From assembly GCA_013398295.1 (NCBI GenBank), contig VZSF01000640.1, positions 1 through 64,000 on the forward strand: a DNA stretch of 64,000 nucleotides, written 5' to 3'. The notes under the pieces are model-generated. The model was not told the origin of the DNA and did no database searches. It saw nothing but the letters and a program-made list of their open reading frames with translations. The DNA comes from Chionis minor (lineage: Eukaryota; Chordata; Aves; Charadriiformes; Chionididae). Of this stretch, positions 61,668 to 64,000 are shown piece after piece (position 1 is the stretch's first letter; the number at the start of each line of letters is the position of its first letter). The position numbers and the translations under genes are program-made.

Positions 61668-62210
61668 GAGACTCTGAATTGAGACTTTGCCTACTTGCAC
61701 GCCAGTTGTGCAGGAGAGCACAGGAAACTGCCGCTTGGAGGTGTGTGGATGGTTTCTGGTGCTGCATAAGACAGGACTGTGCTGAGCTCCTTGTCTCTGT
61801 TGCTGGGGGTTTGGTGTGGTGACTGTGGTGTGCCTACGCAGGCTGAAGCCTTGGGGCAAAAGACCCCTATGTGACCCCCGAGCACGTACCACGCACCTAC
61901 CAACCTAACCACACCATAGAATCATCCCACCACGCTTTGAATACAAATGAGGGTTACTTTCGGTTTTGGCCAAAAGTATAAAAAGTGGCCAAATAGACAA
62001 AGGAGAAAGCTCCTGCCACCAACGACATCCTGGGTGATGAGGACCAATGCAACGTCGCTGGATCCATAGTGGTAACTATCTGCCTGCATTCTTTCTCTCT
62101 TTCTTTCTTTTTCTCTCTCTCTTTCCTTCTATTGTGAGCATTCATATTGTTAAAGAAATTGTTTTAGCGAGTTTTCAACAGTTGGCCTTGTTTGTGCCTT
62201 AATTCCAACT
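61668..62210 (+). mobile_element. Probable ERV LTR (U3-R-U5-like)
   Basis: It begins TGTGAGACTC and has TATAAAAAG at 61977-61985. Downstream are a CTTT-rich tract and a U5-like end (TGGCCTTGTTTGTGCCTTAA) before about 62210. A damaged poly(A)-like GTTAAAGAAATTG follows the CT tract. No clear target duplication was found and the 3' boundary is not a clean CA, so the limits are approximate. It sits between two CR1 copies. Confidence 0.5.
62089..62130. repeat. CT/CTTT-rich microsatellite
   Basis: Pyrimidine-only repeat of CTTT and CT units inside the probable LTR. Length is likely polymorphic. Confidence 0.8.
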
Positions 62211-62450
62211 AGGTGATTGAAACTTTAAATTGATGTCCTCAACCTGGTCATGATATCCCCAGTCATGGTCTTCCAACACAGGGCTCTGTGGGTCCCAGGG
62301 ACCATTATTGGCATTACAGAGAGAGGTGAAGAAAGCATTAACCATCTCCACTTTGTCTTCATCCCTATTTGTGAGGTGACAGACCTTATCAAGCAATGTT
62401 ACCATGTTAGGGGTGAGGGCAGTCATTTGGGATCCAGGAGACATGATGTC
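62211..62450 (-). mobile_element. CR1 ORF2 fragment (linker upstream of RT), antisense
   Basis: The minus-strand reading 'HLTNRDEDKVEMVNAFFTSL' followed by 'SPVLEDHDWG' is the conserved CR1 stretch between endonuclease and RT. Only about 240 bp survive. It is head-to-head with the CR1 that begins near 62480. Confidence 0.8.
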
Positions 62451-62479
62451 AAACTCTTCTCCCCAGCAGCTCTACCTGG

Positions 62480-64000
62480 CCAGTCTAATCTGTTTGTTGG
62501 AGCTCAATGACTGGGAAGGCAAGGTTGAATGCTTATGGGTTAGGATAAGGGGGAAGGCCAACAAGGCAGATATCCTGTTGGGAGTCTGTTACAGACCACC
62601 CAATCAGGATGAAGTGACAGATGAAGCATTCTGCAAGCAGCTGATGGAAGTCTCACAATTGCCAGCCCTTGTCCTAGTGGGGGACCTCAACTTACCAGAC
62701 ATCAGCTGGAAATACAACACAACAGAGAGGAAACAGTCTAGGTGATTCCTGGAGTATGTGGAAGATAACTTCCTGACACAACTGGTAAGTGAGCCTGCCA
62801 GGGGGTGCCTCGCTAGACCTGCTTACAAACAGAGAAGATCTGGTGGGTGACGTGGTAGTCAGAGGCCGTCTTGGGCTTAGTGACCATGAAATGATAGAGT
62901 TCTCAATTCTTGGAGAAGTGAGGAGGGGTTCTGTCGCAGATTCACAGGAATAACATACAGAAGGACAAATACAACTGAAAACACAATAACCAAAACAGGA
63001 CACAGTGACCAAAACAGAAACATCTTGCAGATATCGAAAGAATGAAGAGGAAACTGGTCCAGGGAAACAAGGAACAGAATTAGCTGCAACTGCAGTATCA
63101 GATTGGACAAACATGAAGTGACCTTGTTAATGATTTGAAATAGGTGTTTATGATTGTTGAGCAGTGTGTGGAAAATCACAGGTGAACTGAATAAAAGGCG
63201 GGGAAGGGGGGCTAATTCTACTCTTGGCTAATAAATGATTCTGATTCTGCTCTTCTCCAAGCTCAGAGTCTGTGCCTTTCATACAGGGGTTAGCAAAACC
63301 GCTACCATGGACTTCCGGAAGGCAGACTTCAGCCTGTTCAGAGTACTTGTTGAGAGAGTTCCTTGGGAGACAGTTCTGAAGGGCAAAGGGGTCCAGAAAG
63401 GCTGGACACTCTCCAAGACAGTAGCCTTGGAGGCTCAGGAGCAGGCTGTCCCCATGTGCTGTAAGACTGGCAGGGAAGATGATCGGCCTGGCTGAACAGG
63501 AAGCTTCTGCTGGGACTCAGGGGAAAAAGCAGAGTTTACCACCTTTGGAAGAAGGGGTACGCAACTCAAGAAAAGTATAGGGATCTAGTAAGGTCATGCA
63601 GAATGAACACTAGAAAGGCAAAAGAACAACTAGAACTTAATCTGGCCACTGCTGTAAGAGGTAAGAAAAAAGGTTTTTACAAATACATTAACAACAAAAA
63701 GAGGGCCAGGGAGAGTCTCCACCCTTTACTGGATGCGGAGGGGAAGAGTCAACAAGAATGAGGAGAAGGCTGAGGTAAGTACCTCAGTAATGCTTTCTCC
63801 ATCTCAGTTTTTGATAGCAAAACCAGCTATCTTCAGGATATTCAGCCCCCTGAGCTGGAAGTCAGGGATGGAGACCAGAATAAACCCCCCAAATCCAGGA
63901 GGAAACAGTTAGTGACCTGCTATGCCAACTGAATAGTCACAAGTCTATGGGGCCGGATGGGATCCACCTGGGAGTGCTGAGGGAGCTGCTGCAAGCTGGT
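62480..64000 (+). mobile_element. CR1 ORF2 (endonuclease to linker), interrupted by an LTR, runs off the window
   Basis: Sense CR1 ORF2. The endonuclease part is 'KADILLGVCYRPPNQDEVTD' and 'ALVLVGDLNLPDISWKYN' (62560-62720), then '[19 protein letters not shown]' (62872-62930). After the 354-bp LTR insertion it resumes with 'VSKTATMDFRKADFSLFRVL' (63290 onward), 'GFYKYINNKKRARESLHPL' sense (63670-63730) and 'KSMGPDGIHLGVLRELLQAG' at the right edge. Frameshifts are present. RT lies outside the window. Confidence 0.9.
62932..63285 (+). mobile_element. Solo LTR nested in CR1 ORF2, 6-bp target duplication
   Basis: A 354-bp insert with TGTCGCAG...TTTCATACA termini. GGGGTT occurs at 62925-62930 and again at 63286-63291, and CR1 coding continuity is restored when the insert and one copy are removed. 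One extra C (62931) lies between the left repeat and TG. AATAAA at 63230-63235 is followed by a U5-like end. Six-base duplications are typical of ERVK-class insertion; the class is inferred. Confidence 0.82.

Noticed and set aside
1..64000. CRISPR arrays, operons, tRNA or rRNA genes, bacterial defence systems
   Set aside because: None seen; the window is vertebrate nuclear DNA and no tRNA-like box A/B pair or repeat-spacer pattern was noticed.

Overview
The window is vertebrate nuclear DNA, almost certainly from a bird. It has spliced genes with GT-AG introns, two CpG-rich promoters, many CR1 LINE copies and avian-type endogenous-retrovirus LTRs whose ends read TGTCCTGG. No bacterial, plasmid or phage features are present. 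All exon calls below come from reading the sequence and matching it to protein families; no alignment was run.

Layout: (1) 1-31.3 kb is the 3' half of DIP2A (+), with 20 coding exons ending at the true stop. Its introns hold CR1 copies, an ERV remnant, two LTRs and some odd duplications. (2) 32.8-34.5 kb is a small intronless gene (+) for a ten-finger C2H2 zinc-finger protein with a CpG-island promoter and a perfect CRE palindrome. (3) 37.8-39.4 kb is S100B (-), with both coding exons complete. (4) 39.4-48.3 kb has no gene I can support, but carries two inverted arms of about 450 bp with a core of about 300 bp that reads as identical. (5) 48.5-59.1 kb is lanosterol synthase LSS (+), a compact gene with 22 coding exons, complete apart from a 7-N gap in exon 2. 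(6) 59-64 kb is a transposon graveyard: CR1 copies in both orientations, an LTR, and a solo LTR nested in a CR1 ORF2 that runs off the right edge.

The genes are unrelated in function: an acyl-adenylate-type neuronal/developmental protein, a presumed DNA-binding protein, a Ca-binding glial protein and a sterol-pathway enzyme. The gene order DIP2A-S100B-LSS differs from the human order by what looks like one inversion. The S100B-LSS breakpoint interval is where the inverted arms lie. I regard that junction as the most interesting part of the window. I found no convincing new multi-gene system.
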